Origin: Geodermatophilus tzadiensis
GTDB taxonomy: Bacteria > Actinomycetota > Actinomycetes > Mycobacteriales > Geodermatophilaceae
DNA: 64,000 nucleotides
Direction: 5' to 3'
Assembly (NCBI RefSeq): GCF_003002915.1
Contig: NZ_PVTG01000013.1
Location: 1 to 64,000, forward strand
Part shown: piece after piece, positions 42,390 through 51,863 of the stretch
Numbering within the stretch: position 1 is the first letter of the stretch
Layout of the letters: each line of letters starts with the position of its first letter
Notes under the pieces: model-generated
The model's database searches: none
What the model saw: only the letters and a program-made list of their open reading frames with translations
Told to the model about the DNA's origin: nothing
Program-made: the position numbers and the translations under genes

Positions 42390-43503
42390 GGGGACCCCGG
42401 TTGAGTGCGCGCACGCCCTCGTCGGTGCAGACGACGATGTCCTCGATCCGCGCGCCGCAGCGCCCGGCCAGGTAGATGCCCGGCTCCACGGAGAAGGCCA
42501 TCCCGGCCTCCAGCGGCAGGTCGTTGCCCGCGACGATGTAGGGCGCCTCGTGGGTGTCCAGGCCGATGCCGTGCCCGGTGCGGTGGATGAAGTGCTCACC
42601 CCACCCGGCGGCGGCGATCCGGTCGCGCGCCACGGCGTCGACCTGCTCGGCGGTCACCCCGGGGCGGACGGCGGCCACCGCGGCCTCCTGCGCGTCCTGC
42701 AGCACGGCGTACCACTCGGCCACCTCGGCGCCCGGCTCGCCGCCGACGGCGTAGGTGCGGGTGCAGTCCGAGCGGTAGCCGGTGGCGGTCTGCCCGCCGA
42801 TGTCGACCACCACGAGGTCGCCGGCCTGCACCACCCGGTCGGAGAGCTCGTGGTGCGGACTGGCCCCGTTGGGCCCGGAGCCGACGATGGTGAAGTCGAC
42901 GCCGACGTGTCCCTCGGCCAGGATCGCCGCGGCGATGTCGGCGCCGACCTCGGCCTCGGTGCGGCCCACCCGCAGCCACTCCCCCATCCGGGCGTGCACC
43001 CGGTCGATCGCCGCGCCGGCCGCGGCGAGCTCCTCGACCTCGGGCGCGGTCTTGACCATGCGCAGCCGGTCGACGACCGGGGTCGCCAGCTCCAGCGTGG
43101 AGCCGGGCAGCGCACGGTGCACGCCGAGCGCGTGCTCGGCCCAGGTGCGGGCACCCACGGCCACCCGGGTGGGCGCGGCGCCGAGCCGGGCGGTGACCTC
43201 CGCGGCGAGCAGCGCGAAGGGGTCGTCGGTCTCGTCCCAGGCGCGCAGCTCCAGGCCCAGCGCGCCGGCCGGGCTGGCGTCGACCATCGGCGCCTCCAGC
43301 CGCGGGACGACCAGCAGCGGGTCGCCACTGCGGGGCACCACCAGGGCGGTCAGCCGCTCCATCGCGTGGGCGTCGTAGCCGCACAGGTAGCGCAGGTCCG
43401 ACCCCGGCGTGAGCACCAGGACGTCGACGCCGAGCTCCGCGGCGACGGCCCGCGCGGCGTGCACGCGGTCGATGCTGACGAGGGCCCCCGTGCTGTCTGC
43501 CAC
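42364..43503 (-). CDS. M24 family Xaa-Pro peptidase
   Basis: The 379-residue protein is a proline-specific aminopeptidase or dipeptidase of the M24 'pita-bread' family. The N-terminal creatinase-like domain is followed by the metal site: VVVDIGG (Asp), SDCTRTYAV (Asp), RTGHGIGLDTHEAP (His), FSVEPGIY (Glu) and RIEDIVV (Glu). No signal peptide is present. TAGTGT (minus strand 43515-43510) lies six bases before GTG 43503, indicating leaderless transcription. It is divergent from the exonuclease gene. Confidence 0.92.
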   Translation of the reverse strand: MADSTGALVSIDRVHAARAVAAELGVDVLVLTPGSDLRYLCGYDAHAMERLTALVVPRSGDPLLVVPRLEAPMVDASPAGALGLELRAWDETDDPFALLAAEVTARLGAAPTRVAVGARTWAEHALGVHRALPGSTLELATPVVDRLRMVKTAPEVEELAAAGAAIDRVHARMGEWLRVGRTEAEVGADIAAAILAEGHVGVDFTIVGSGPNGASPHHELSDRVVQAGDLVVVDIGGQTATGYRSDCTRTYAVGGEPGAEVAEWYAVLQDAQEAAVAAVRPGVTAEQVDAVARDRIAAAGWGEHFIHRTGHGIGLDTHEAPYIVAGNDLPLEAGMAFSVEPGIYLAGRCGARIEDIVVCTDEGVRALNRGPRELVVLPG

Positions 43504-43570
43504 GCCGGGACACTAACCCGGGTGGCGACCGCGCCCGCCGGTGTTCCCCGGACCGTTACCGTCCCCGCCC

Positions 43571-44500
43571 GTGACGACGATGCTGCTCGACGCCGCGAGC
43601 CTCTACTTCCGGGCCTTCTACGGCGTCCCGACCAGCGTGACCGCGCCCGACGGCCGGCCGGTCAACGCCGTCCGCGGGTTCCTGGACATGACCGCCCGGC
43701 TGCTCACCGCGCACGCCCCCGACCGGCTCGTCGCCTGCTGGGATGACGACTGGCGCCCCGCCTTCCGGGTCGAGGCGCTGCCGTCGTACAAGGCGCACCG
43801 GCTCTCCCCCGACGGCGGGGAGGAGACGCCCGAGGAGCTCGGCCCGCAGGTGCCGGTGCTCGTCGACGTCCTGGCCGCGGCCGGCATCGACCGGGTGGGA
43901 GCGCCGGGGTACGAGGCCGACGACGTCATCGGCACGCTGGCCACCCGCGCGCGCGGGCCGGTCGACGTCGTCACCGGCGACCGTGACCTCTTCCAGCTGG
44001 TCGACGACGCGCGCGGCGTCCGGGTGCTCTACACCAACCGGGGCATCGCCGACATCGAGGTGGTCGACGAGGCGGCGGTGACGGCGAGGTACGGCATCCC
44101 GGGGCGGGCCTACGCCGACTTCGCCGTCCTGCGCGGGGACCCCAGCGACGGGCTGCCCGGGGTGGCCGGCATCGGCGCGAAGACCGCGGCGGCGCTGGTC
44201 AGCGAGTTCGGCGACCTGGCCGGCGTCCGGTCGGCCGCGGCGCGGACGGTGGTGCCGAGGGCACCGCTCACCGCGGCGGTGCTGAAGAAGCTGCACGCCG
44301 GCGCGGACTACCTCGACGCCGCGCCGGTCGTGGTCGCGGTCGCCCGCGACATCGCGCTGCCCGCCGTCGAGGGGGCGCTGCCCCGGCGGCCGGCCGACCC
44401 GGCGGCGCTGGCCGCGCTGGCCGACGCGCACGGGCTGCGGTCGTCGCTGGGCCGGCTGGGCGCGGCGCTGGGCTGGCCGGCCGACGTCCTGGACCGGTGA
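43571..44500 (+). CDS. 5'-3' exonuclease (flap endonuclease family)
   Basis: The 309-residue protein matches the nuclease domain found at the start of DNA polymerase I and in stand-alone bacterial FEN proteins: LLDAASLYFRAFYGVP, GYEADDVIGTLATRA, VVTGDRDLFQLV and the helix-hairpin-helix DGLPGVAGIGAKTAAALVSEFGDL. Acidic metal-binding residues are all present. It probably removes RNA primers or flaps. TACCGT (43557-43562) lies eight bases before GTG 43571. It sits divergently from the M24 gene with only 67 bases between starts. Confidence 0.92.
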   Translation: MTTMLLDAASLYFRAFYGVPTSVTAPDGRPVNAVRGFLDMTARLLTAHAPDRLVACWDDDWRPAFRVEALPSYKAHRLSPDGGEETPEELGPQVPVLVDVLAAAGIDRVGAPGYEADDVIGTLATRARGPVDVVTGDRDLFQLVDDARGVRVLYTNRGIADIEVVDEAAVTARYGIPGRAYADFAVLRGDPSDGLPGVAGIGAKTAAALVSEFGDLAGVRSAAARTVVPRAPLTAAVLKKLHAGADYLDAAPVVVAVARDIALPAVEGALPRRPADPAALAALADAHGLRSSLGRLGAALGWPADVLDR

Positions 44501-44516
44501 GACCCGGCCGGACGGG

Positions 44517-45140
44517 TCAGACGACCTCCCAGGTGTAGGCGGCGGTGTCCGCGTCGGTGATCACGACGCGGATGGTCACGTCCTCGTCGTCCTCGGTCGT
44601 GCCCGAGCACTCGTAGGTGGCTCCGTCCTCCACCACCATCTCGTCGTCGCACGAGACGTCGATGCCGACGCCGAAGGTCTCCTCGAACTGGGTGGCGATG
44701 TCCGCCTCGGCCCGGTCGTCGTCCAGGACGTCGCGGCCGAGGAGCAGCGCCAGGAGGATCCCGACGCCGATGATGACCACCGCCAGTCCCGTGCCGATGA
44801 GCGGGCCGGTACGCGACCTCCTCGGCGGCTGGCCCGCTCCCCCGGGCTGCCCGACGCCGGGCTGGGCGTACTGCCCCGGCTGCCCGTAGCCGTACGGGGC
44901 CGGCTGGCCGTACTGCCCGGGCGGACCGTACTGCCCCGGCTGCCCGTAGCCGCCGTACTGGCCGGGCAGGCCGGGCTGGCCGTACTGCCCCGGCTGCGGG
45001 TACGGGCCCGGCTGCCCGCCGGGCTGGCCGTACTGCCCGGGCTGCGGGTACGGGCCACCCTGCGGCGGCTGCTGACCCGACGGCTGCCCTGGCTGCGGCC
45101 CGTACTGCCCCGGCTGGCCACCCTGCGGCGGGTTGGTCAT
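44517..45140 (-). CDS. DUF4333 membrane protein with Gly/Pro/Gln/Tyr tail
   Basis: The 207-residue protein starts with about 110 residues of PGQYGQP repeats, then a stop-transfer RRSRTG, a transmembrane helix (GPLIGTGLAVVIIGVGILLALLLG) and a small extracytoplasmic DUF4333 domain with two cysteines (DVSCDDEMVVEDGATYECSG). Such proteins, with function unknown, are common in actinobacteria. The repeat tail is cytoplasmic and low complexity. It is convergent with the exonuclease gene; the helicase gene is nearby in the same direction. Confidence 0.8.
   Translation of the reverse strand: MTNPPQGGQPGQYGPQPGQPSGQQPPQGGPYPQPGQYGQPGGQPGPYPQPGQYGQPGLPGQYGGYGQPGQYGPPGQYGQPAPYGYGQPGQYAQPGVGQPGGAGQPPRRSRTGPLIGTGLAVVIIGVGILLALLLGRDVLDDDRAEADIATQFEETFGVGIDVSCDDEMVVEDGATYECSGTTEDDEDVTIRVVITDADTAAYTWEVV
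44860..45130 (-). repeat. In-frame PGQYGQP-type tandem repeats
   Basis: The region encoding the N-terminal tail of the DUF4333 gene repeats CTGCCCGGGC/CCGTACTG-like units about every 21-36 bases. Frame is kept throughout. Confidence 0.7.
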
Positions 45141-45278
45141 GACGCTCCTGTCCCCTCCGACCCGGCGGGTCGTCGTCCGGCACCGTGCCCGGCCCTGTCT
45201 CGCCCCTGACGGTGCGTCACGGGAGCGGGGCGATTCTGCACCACGCGGACCGCTGCCCCGCCGCGTCCGGCCCGGCGC

Positions 45279-48128
45279 TCAGCCGCTGACGGCGACCGCG
45301 ACCACGCCCCGCCGCACGCGCTCGACCGCGGCGCGGGCGACCCGGGCGACCGGCTCGTCGGCGACCTTGGCCAGCTGGTCGAGCACGTCGACCAGCTGCC
45401 GCGCCCACCGGACGAAGTCGCCGCCGGAGAGCTCGGTGCCGGCCTGCTCGGCACCGGCGAGCACCCGGTCCAGGCTCTGCCCGTCGGCCCAGCGGTAGGC
45501 CGCCCAGGCGAAGCCCAGGTCGAGGTCGCGGGTGGCCGGCAGGCCGCGGTCGAGCTCCACGTCCTGCAGCCGCGCGCGGATGCGGCGCATCTCGCCGATC
45601 GCGGCCGCGACCTGGCCCGCCGGCACCGCCGGCTGCCCGGGCAGCTCGCGGCGCGCCTCGAACACCAGCGTGGAGACGGCGGCGGCCAGCTCGGCCGGGC
45701 CCAGCCCGCGCCACGCGCCGGCGCGCAGGCACTCGGCGATGAGCAGGTCGCCGTCGGACCAGATCCGCGCCAGCCGCCGTCCCTCGTCGGTGACCCGGGG
45801 GACGTCGTCGACCGGGACCTCCTCCGCGGTGTCGGCGGGCACCAGCGGCACCACCTCCGGCACCAGGTAGCCCAGCTCCTCGAGGACGTCGCAGGTGCGG
45901 TCGAACTGCCGGGTCAGCGACCCGGTCCGCTCGGCCATCCTCCGGTGGGTGGCCTCGGCCTCGCCGACCGAGCGCAGGTACCGCTCCGCGGCGCGCACCC
46001 GGTCCTCCCGGTCGGGCAGCGTGTGCACCGGGTGGGCGCGCAGGGCGCGGCGCAGGTCGTGCAGCACCGGGTCGTCGGCGGCCGCGGACCGCTGCCGGAC
46101 CCGGCGGGCGCCCAGGTCGTTCTCCACCCGCGCGGCGCGCAGCGTCGAGGCCAGGTCGCGGCGGGCGTGCGGGCTGCGGTGGTTGAAGTTCCGCGGCACC
46201 CGCACGCGGGCCAGCGCGGTGACCGGCGTCGGGAAGTCGACGCTGCCCAGCCGGCCGGCCCACTTGTCCTCGGTGAGCACCAGCGGGCGCGGGTCGGCCA
46301 GGTCGGTGATGCCCGGGTCGAGGACGACGGCGAGCCCCTGCCGGCGTCCCGAGGGCACCCGGATGACGTCGCCGGGGCGCAGCGCGGCCAGCGCGTCGGC
46401 GGCCTCCATCCGCCGCTTGGCCTGCGAGTCGCGGGACAGCTCCTTCTCCCGGTCGGCGATCTCCCGGCGCAGCCGCGCGTACCCGGCCACGTCGCCGCCG
46501 TCGGAGTGCATCTCCCCGGCGGCCCGCTCGGCCTCCTGCTCGTGGCGGGCGGCGGCCCGGGCCAGGCCGACCACCGAGCGGTCGGCCTGGAACTGCGCGA
46601 AGGACGACGCCAGCAGCTCGCGGGCGCGGGCCCGGCCGAAGCTGCCGACCAGGTTGACCGCCATGTTGTAGCTGGGCCGGAACGACGAGCGCAGCGGATA
46701 GGTGCGGGTGCTGGCCAGCCCGGCCACGACCGAGGGGTCCATGCCCGGCGCCCAGAGGACGACGGCGTGCCCCTCGACGTCGATGCCGCGCCGTCCGGCC
46801 CGGCCGGTGAGCTGGGTGTACTCCCCCGGCGTGACGTCGACGTGCGCCTCGCCGTTCCACTTCACCAGCCGCTCGAGGACGACGGTGCGCGCGGGCATGT
46901 TGATGCCCAGCGCCAGCGTCTCGGTGGCGAACACGGCCTTCACCAGGCCGCGGACGAAGCACTCCTCGACGGTCTCCTTGAACGCCGGCACCAGCCCGGC
47001 GTGGTGGGCGGCCAGCCCGGCGAGCAGGCCCTCGCGCCACTCCCAGAAGCCCAGCACGTGCAGGTCCTCGTCGGGCAGCGAGCCGGTCCGCTCGTCGATG
47101 ATCCGGGCGATCTCGGCGCGCTCGGCCTCGTCGGTGAGCCGCAGGCCCGACTGCAGGCACTGGGCGACGGCGGCGTCGCAGCCGTTGCGGCTGAAGATGA
47201 AGGTGATCGCCGGCAGCAGCCCGGCGCGGTCGAGCCGCTCGACCACCTCCGAGCGGGCCGGGGGCCGGTAGCGCGGCTTGTGCCAGTCGCGGTCGCGCCG
47301 CGAGCCGCCGTTGCCACCGCCGCCCCAGGTGTCCAGCCGGCGCTCGTACTCGCGGACGTAGCGCACCAGCTCCGGGTCGACCACGCTGGCGCCGCGGTCG
47401 CGGGTGGACCGGCCGCGGGGGTCCTCCCCCTGCTCGGCGGCGTGCGCGGCCGGGCGCAGGCTGAACAGGTCGAACACCCGGGTGCCGACGAGCATGTGCT
47501 GCCACAGCGGGATCGGCCGCACCTCGCTGACGACGACCCGGGTGTGACCGCGGACGGTGACCAGCCAGTCGGCGAACTCCTCGGCGTTGCTCACCGTCGC
47601 CGACAGCGACACCAGGGTCACCGACGCCGGGAGGTGGATGATCACCTCCTCCCACACCGCGCCGCGGAAGCGGTCGGCGAGGTAGTGCACCTCGTCCATG
47701 ACCACGTAGCCGAGGCCGTCGATGGCCGGGGACTCCGCGTAGAGCATGTTGCGCAGCACCTCGGTGGTCATCACCACCACCGGGGCGTCGCCGTTGATCG
47801 CGTTGTCCCCGGTCAGCAGCCCGACCGCGGACTCGCCGTAGCGGTCGACGAGGTCGTTGTACTTCTGGTTGGACAGCGCCTTGATCGGCGTCGTGTAGAA
47901 CGCCTTGCGGCCCTCGGCGAGCGCCTTGTGCACGGCGAACTCGCCGACGACGGTCTTGCCCGCGCCGGTGGGTGCGCAGACCAGCACGCCCGCGCCCTCG
48001 TCGAGCGCCTCGCACGCCTCGACCTGGAACGGGTCGAGGGAGAAGCCGAGCTCGGCGGTGAAGTCGGCGAGGGTGGGGTGCGCGCTGCGCCGCCGGGCAG
48101 CCGCGTACCGCTCGGCGGGGCTGGACAT
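45279..48128 (-). CDS. helY: Ski2-like superfamily 2 helicase, HelY
   Basis: The 949-residue helicase has Walker A APTGAGKT (52-59), the motif II box DEVHYLADRFRG, motif III SLSATVSNAEEFADWL, and the long Ski2/Mtr4-type C-terminal half (helical domain with AERYLRSVGEAEATHRRM) found in RNA- and DNA-remodelling helicases. It corresponds to Rv2092c. The TAACGT box (minus strand 48141-48136) seven bases before ATG 48128, with GGAGG between, fits this start; a GTG nine bases upstream is an alternative. A DAG kinase gene precedes it, then tatC/tatA. Confidence 0.9.
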   Translation of the reverse strand: MSSPAERYAAARRRSAHPTLADFTAELGFSLDPFQVEACEALDEGAGVLVCAPTGAGKTVVGEFAVHKALAEGRKAFYTTPIKALSNQKYNDLVDRYGESAVGLLTGDNAINGDAPVVVMTTEVLRNMLYAESPAIDGLGYVVMDEVHYLADRFRGAVWEEVIIHLPASVTLVSLSATVSNAEEFADWLVTVRGHTRVVVSEVRPIPLWQHMLVGTRVFDLFSLRPAAHAAEQGEDPRGRSTRDRGASVVDPELVRYVREYERRLDTWGGGGNGGSRRDRDWHKPRYRPPARSEVVERLDRAGLLPAITFIFSRNGCDAAVAQCLQSGLRLTDEAERAEIARIIDERTGSLPDEDLHVLGFWEWREGLLAGLAAHHAGLVPAFKETVEECFVRGLVKAVFATETLALGINMPARTVVLERLVKWNGEAHVDVTPGEYTQLTGRAGRRGIDVEGHAVVLWAPGMDPSVVAGLASTRTYPLRSSFRPSYNMAVNLVGSFGRARARELLASSFAQFQADRSVVGLARAAARHEQEAERAAGEMHSDGGDVAGYARLRREIADREKELSRDSQAKRRMEAADALAALRPGDVIRVPSGRRQGLAVVLDPGITDLADPRPLVLTEDKWAGRLGSVDFPTPVTALARVRVPRNFNHRSPHARRDLASTLRAARVENDLGARRVRQRSAAADDPVLHDLRRALRAHPVHTLPDREDRVRAAERYLRSVGEAEATHRRMAERTGSLTRQFDRTCDVLEELGYLVPEVVPLVPADTAEEVPVDDVPRVTDEGRRLARIWSDGDLLIAECLRAGAWRGLGPAELAAAVSTLVFEARRELPGQPAVPAGQVAAAIGEMRRIRARLQDVELDRGLPATRDLDLGFAWAAYRWADGQSLDRVLAGAEQAGTELSGGDFVRWARQLVDVLDQLAKVADEPVARVARAAVERVRRGVVAVAVSG

Positions 48129-48234
48129 GTCCTCCACGTTAGGCGCACCGGCGGCGGCTCTCAGATCGGCGCCGTCGTTGTCGGCGTCCTCGCCGCTCTC
48201 CCTCCCCCCGTCCGTACCGGCTGTGTGACGTGCA

Positions 48235-48248
48235 GTTGGGGATAACGG
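48235..48248 (+). repeat. GTTGGGGATAACGG element, copy 6
   Basis: Exact match on the plus strand, in the 216-base gap between helY and the DAG kinase gene. The GTTGT-like companion is weaker here (TGTGT at 48222-48226). Confidence 0.85.
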
Positions 48249-48299
48249 ACGTCTGGCGGGCGACCGCGAGCCGGCCGCGGCGCGTCCTCCCTCACCGCG

Positions 48300-48339
48300 G
48301 CGCGTCCCACCCCACCGCCCACCGTCCGGTGGGACGCGC
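48300..48339. terminator. Terminator downstream of the DAG kinase gene
   Basis: GCGCGTCCCACC (48300-48311) and GGTGGGACGCGC (48328-48339) form a perfect 12-base stem with a 16-base loop, six bases beyond the DAG kinase stop on the minus strand. Confidence 0.65.
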
Positions 48340-48344
48340 GATGA

Positions 48345-49256
48345 TCAGGTGACCTGATCGTCGCGGGGCGGCCGGGCGCTGCCGACCACGCGCAGGGCGC
48401 CGGGGACCGCCTCCGCGACCACGGGCAGCGCGGCCACCGGCTCCCCGTCGGCCCAGGTGGTGAGCCCGGTCCCCGCCAGCTCGACCCGCGCGGCGCGGTG
48501 CACCGCCACCGCCGGGTGCTCGACGTGGGTGCCGTGCGTCAGCCGCGGGCGGGTGCGCACCAGCTCGCGGCGCGACACCGGGCCGACGACGGTGACGTCG
48601 AGGCGCCCGTCGGCCGGGTCGGCGGTCGGGCAGACCCGCATGCCGCCGCCGTACCAGGCGGTGTTGCCGACCGCGACCAGGGTGACCGGCAGCGTCCGCG
48701 GCACGCCGTCGAGGGTCAGCGTCACCTCGCGCGGCCGCAGCCGGGCCAGCTCGGCGAGGATCGCCACGTCGTAGCGTCGGGGACCCCGCGGCCAGCGCAG
48801 CCGGGCCGCCCGGTCGGTGACCGCCGAGTCGAAGCCGCAGCACAGCACGGTGGCCCACCAGCGCCCCGCCGTCCGGCCGGCGTCGAGGGTGCGGACGGCG
48901 CCCTCGCGCAGGTCGGCCGCGGCCGCCGCGGCCGCCGCCACCGGCTCCGGCGGCACCCCGAGGGCGAGGGCCAGGTCGTTGCCGGAGCCCGCGGGGACCA
49001 CCGCCAGCGGGGTGGCGGTGCCGGCGACGGCCTGCAGCGCGGCGTGCGCGGTGCCGTCACCCCCCACCGCGACCACCGCCCCGGTGCCGGCGGCCACGGC
49101 GTCCGCCGCGGCCCGCTCCGCCCCCGCGCGGTCGGCGGCCGGCAGCAGGTGCGGCCTCAGGCCGCGGCGGCGCAGCACGTCGAGGACGGCGCCGGAGACG
49201 GTGCGCGCCCGCCCCCGCCCGGCGGCCGGGCTCACCAGGACCGCGACGTCGGTCAT
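48345..49256 (-). CDS. Diacylglycerol kinase family protein
   Basis: The 303-residue lipid kinase has the catalytic VVAVGGDGTA (GGDGT 65-69), LAVVPAGSGNDLALALG, and GVPRTLPVTLVAVGNTAWYGGGM...CPTADPADGRLDVTVVGPV of the DgkB/YegS family. It phosphorylates diacylglycerol or a related lipid to keep phosphatidic acid levels. There is no membrane helix. It lies between helY and tatC, an insertion not found in mycobacterial gene order, with a terminator before helY. Confidence 0.88.
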   Translation of the reverse strand: MTDVAVLVSPAAGRGRARTVSGAVLDVLRRRGLRPHLLPAADRAGAERAAADAVAAGTGAVVAVGGDGTAHAALQAVAGTATPLAVVPAGSGNDLALALGVPPEPVAAAAAAAADLREGAVRTLDAGRTAGRWWATVLCCGFDSAVTDRAARLRWPRGPRRYDVAILAELARLRPREVTLTLDGVPRTLPVTLVAVGNTAWYGGGMRVCPTADPADGRLDVTVVGPVSRRELVRTRPRLTHGTHVEHPAVAVHRAARVELAGTGLTTWADGEPVAALPVVAEAVPGALRVVGSARPPRDDQVT

Positions 49257-49318
49257 CGGCGCCCCCTCCCGGTGCGGCGGGTCACCCTACGGCCCGGCGC
49301 GGTCGCCGGGCGGGGAGG

Positions 49319-50266
49319 TCAACCGCGGGAGGCGGTGCGCCGGTCGGCGGGCTGGACGGCGGGGTCGGCGTCCAGGCGCGAGGGTGCGGCGTCCAGCGCG
49401 GACGGGCGGACGTCGAGGGGCGAGGCCTCGTCGTCGCCCACGTCGTGGAAGTGCTCGCGGGCGTCGCGGCGGGCCCGCCGCCGGTCGACCAGCCGCGCCA
49501 CCTGGATGGCCAGCTCGAACAGCAGGATCATCGGCCCGGCCATGAGCAGCATGGTGAACGGGTCCTGGGTGGGGGTGACGAAGGCGGCGAAGACGATGGT
49601 GAGGAAGAAGATCCAGCGCCGGCTGCGCCGCAGCGCCTCGTAGGAGAGCACGCCGACCGCGTTGAGCGCGACGGCCACCAGCGGCACCTCGAAGCTGACG
49701 CCGAAGGCGACCAGCAGGGAGAGCACGAAGCCGATGTAGTCCTGCGCGGTCAGCGCGATGACCACGCCGTCGCCGGCCAGGCCCAGCAGCAGCTCCAGGC
49801 CCGCCGACAGCGACACGTAGGCCAGCACCGCGCCGAGGGCGAACAGCGTCGAGGAGACCAGCACGAAGCCGACGCCGTAGCGCCGCTCGTTGCGCTTGAG
49901 GCCCGGGGTGACGAACGCCCACAGCTGGTAGAGCCACACCGGCGCCGACAGCACCGCCCCGGCCAGCAGGCTCACCTTCAGCCGGATGAACACCCCGCCG
50001 AACACGTCGGTGATCAGCAGCCCGCAGCCGCCGTCGGCGTCCCCGCCGTAGCGCAGCTCGGGCTCCAGGCCGCAGTAGGGCGCCCGGATGAAGTCCCCCA
50101 GGCCGTGCTCGTACCACCAGAACGCGACGGCGGAGGCCAGCAGCAGCGCCAGCAGCGCCTTGGCGACCCGGTTGCGCAGCTCGGTGAGGTGCGCGACGAG
50201 GGTCATCGTCGCGTCGGGGTCGCGCGGTGGCCGGCGACGCCGGCGGCGCGGGGCGGGCCCGCTCAC
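49319..50266 (-). CDS. tatC: Sec-independent protein translocase TatC
   Basis: The 315-residue membrane protein binds twin-arginine signals with TatA/B. The signature MTLVAHLTELRNRV, six transmembrane helices, SLLAGAVLSAPVWLYQLWAFVTPGL and SFEVPLVAVALNAVGVLS are all recognised. A Cys pair (YCGLEPELRYGGDADGGCGLL) in the first periplasmic loop could form a disulfide. The C-terminus carries ~60 extra disordered residues with repeats (LDVRPSALDAAPSRLDADP). It lies 20 bases after tatA. A TatB gene is not in the window. Confidence 0.94.
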   Translation of the reverse strand: MSGPAPRRRRRRPPRDPDATMTLVAHLTELRNRVAKALLALLLASAVAFWWYEHGLGDFIRAPYCGLEPELRYGGDADGGCGLLITDVFGGVFIRLKVSLLAGAVLSAPVWLYQLWAFVTPGLKRNERRYGVGFVLVSSTLFALGAVLAYVSLSAGLELLLGLAGDGVVIALTAQDYIGFVLSLLVAFGVSFEVPLVAVALNAVGVLSYEALRRSRRWIFFLTIVFAAFVTPTQDPFTMLLMAGPMILLFELAIQVARLVDRRRARRDAREHFHDVGDDEASPLDVRPSALDAAPSRLDADPAVQPADRRTASRG

Positions 50267-50286
50267 GTCGGTGCTCCGGGGCGGGC

Positions 50287-50577
50287 TCAGCGCGGGTCGG
50301 CGGCGCCGGGCCGGCCGGCGCGCGCCCGCAGCTCCGCCGCGCGGGCCTCGGCGGCGGCCGCCTCGGCCTCGAGCTGGGCGCGGCGGTCGGCGTCGGCCGC
50401 GTCGAGGGCGACGGGGCCCGATCGGCCCTTGTCGTCGTCCTTCATGCCCTTCATCTCGCCCTTGAAGATGCGCAGCGAGCGGCCGAGCGAGCGCGACGCG
50501 TCGGGCAGCTTCTTGTACCCGAACAGCAGCAGGATCGCGAGGATGATCAGGATGATCTCCGGCGCGCCGAGGTTCAT
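50287..50577 (-). CDS. tatA: Twin-arginine translocase subunit TatA
   Basis: The 96-residue protein has a short hydrophobic helix ([19 protein letters not shown]) followed by an amphipathic helix ([23 protein letters not shown]) and an acidic Ala-rich tail, the classical TatA arrangement with the F-G/Y-x-K-K-L-P hinge. It forms the pore of the Tat pathway. ATG 50577 is directly upstream of tatC in the same orientation; the intergenic gap is 20 bases, and the two are clearly an operon. Confidence 0.94.
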   Translation of the reverse strand: MNLGAPEIILIILAILLLFGYKKLPDASRSLGRSLRIFKGEMKGMKDDDKGRSGPVALDAADADRRAQLEAEAAAAEARAAELRARAGRPGAADPR

Positions 50578-50662
50578 GCGTCCTCCAGGTCGAGGGGCGA
50601 CGGCGGAGATGCTACGCCGCGGAGGGGGCGATCCCCGTCCCCCCAAGGCGGGGGACCGGCGG

Positions 50663-50875
50663 TCAGCCCGCGTTCCGGCGCTGCTCCACCGACGGCAGCG
50701 CGGCCGCGCGGGCGCCGGTGGCCTGCGCCTGCTCCAGGAGGGGCCGCACGTCCCGCTCGGCCGCCTGCAGCTCCCGGCCCAGCCGCTGCAGCGCCCCCAG
50801 CACGCCGTGCACCAGCGCGCCGAGCACGACCAGAGCCAGCACGACGACGACGATCCACACCACGAGCAGCAGCAC
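50663..50875 (-). CDS. Small single-span membrane protein
   Basis: The 70-residue protein has one N-terminal helix ([24 protein letters not shown]) and an amphipathic cytoplasmic region ([28 protein letters not shown]). Its position between pafC and tatA is kept in several actinobacteria, so it is probably real. No function is known. It begins 10 bases after the pafC stop, and a 5'-overlap suggests co-transcription with pafBC. Confidence 0.6.
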   Translation of the reverse strand: MLLLVVWIVVVVLALVVLGALVHGVLGALQRLGRELQAAERDVRPLLEQAQATGARAAALPSVEQRRNAG

Positions 50876-50885
50876 GGCGACGACC

Positions 50886-51863
50886 CTAGGCCCCGGGCTG
50901 CTCGCCGTAGCGCGTCAGGGCGGCCCGGGCGTCGGCGGCCACGGCCCCGGCGAGCTCGGCGGGCTCCTCCACCGTGGCCGCCCCGCCGAGGGAGGCGACC
51001 AGCCGGCGCGCCCACGCCAGGTCCCCGGTGCGCAGCGCCACGGCCAGGCCGCCGGGCGGGTCGTCGACCTCGCGCACGTCCTCGACCGGGTAGTACTCGG
51101 CCACCCAGCGGGCGGTGCGGGCCAGCCGCAGCCGCACCACCGGGGCACCGGGCTCGGGCTGGTAGATCCCGTTGTCCAGGTCGCGCAGGTGCACCCCCGG
51201 CGGCGGTGCGGCGGGCTCGTCGAGGACCTCGACGTCGTCGACCCGGTCCAGCCGGAACAGCCGCAGCCCCTCGGCGCGGCGGCACCACGCCTCCAGGTAG
51301 GAGCGGCCGTCGACCAGCAGCAGCCGCAGCGGGTCGACGGTGCGCTCGGTGCGCTCGTCGCGGGTGGGCACGTAGTAGTGCAGGTGCAGCGCCCGGCCCT
51401 GCTCCAGCCCGCGGCGGACGACGGCGAGGGACTGCTCCCGCGCGTCCACCGACAGCGCCACCGGGGTGACCCGCTCGGCGGCGTGCCCGGCCGCGGCCGA
51501 CACCTTGGCCAGCGCGCGGCTGACCGCCTCCTGCTCGGCCAGCCCGGGCAGCTCCAGCAGCGTGCGCAGGGCCACGACCAGCGCCACCGCCTCGTCGGTG
51601 GTCAGCCGCAGCGGGCGGACCATGCCGGCGGTGAAGGTGACCCGCACCCGGTCGCCCTCGAAGGCGAGGTCGATGAGGTCGCCGGGCCCGTAGCCGGGCA
51701 GCCCGCACATCCACAGCAGGTCCAGGTCGCGGCGCAGCTGCCGCTCGGGGACGCCGAAGTCGCGGGCGGCCTCGGCCAGCGGCACGCCCTCGGGCCGGGC
51801 GGTGAGGTAGGGGACCAGGGACAGCAGCCGGGTCATCCGCTCGTTGGTGGCCGGGCTCGTCAC
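50886..51863 (-). CDS. pafC: PafC-type WYL-domain regulator
   Basis: The 325-residue protein has an N-terminal winged helix ([41 protein letters not shown] is the region) and a WYL domain ([34 protein letters not shown]) plus the WCX extension. PafB and PafC form a heterodimer that activates DNA damage genes independently of LexA in mycobacteria, probably sensing single-stranded DNA or similar. The GTG overlaps the pafB stop (GTGA). It corresponds to Rv2095c. Confidence 0.9.
   Translation of the reverse strand: MTSPATNERMTRLLSLVPYLTARPEGVPLAEAARDFGVPERQLRRDLDLLWMCGLPGYGPGDLIDLAFEGDRVRVTFTAGMVRPLRLTTDEAVALVVALRTLLELPGLAEQEAVSRALAKVSAAAGHAAERVTPVALSVDAREQSLAVVRRGLEQGRALHLHYYVPTRDERTERTVDPLRLLLVDGRSYLEAWCRRAEGLRLFRLDRVDDVEVLDEPAAPPPGVHLRDLDNGIYQPEPGAPVVRLRLARTARWVAEYYPVEDVREVDDPPGGLAVALRTGDLAWARRLVASLGGAATVEEPAELAGAVAADARAALTRYGEQPGA

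Noticed and set aside
44860-45130. CRISPR-like array
   Set aside because: The periodic pattern is an in-frame low-complexity protein repeat, without constant repeats and unique spacers.
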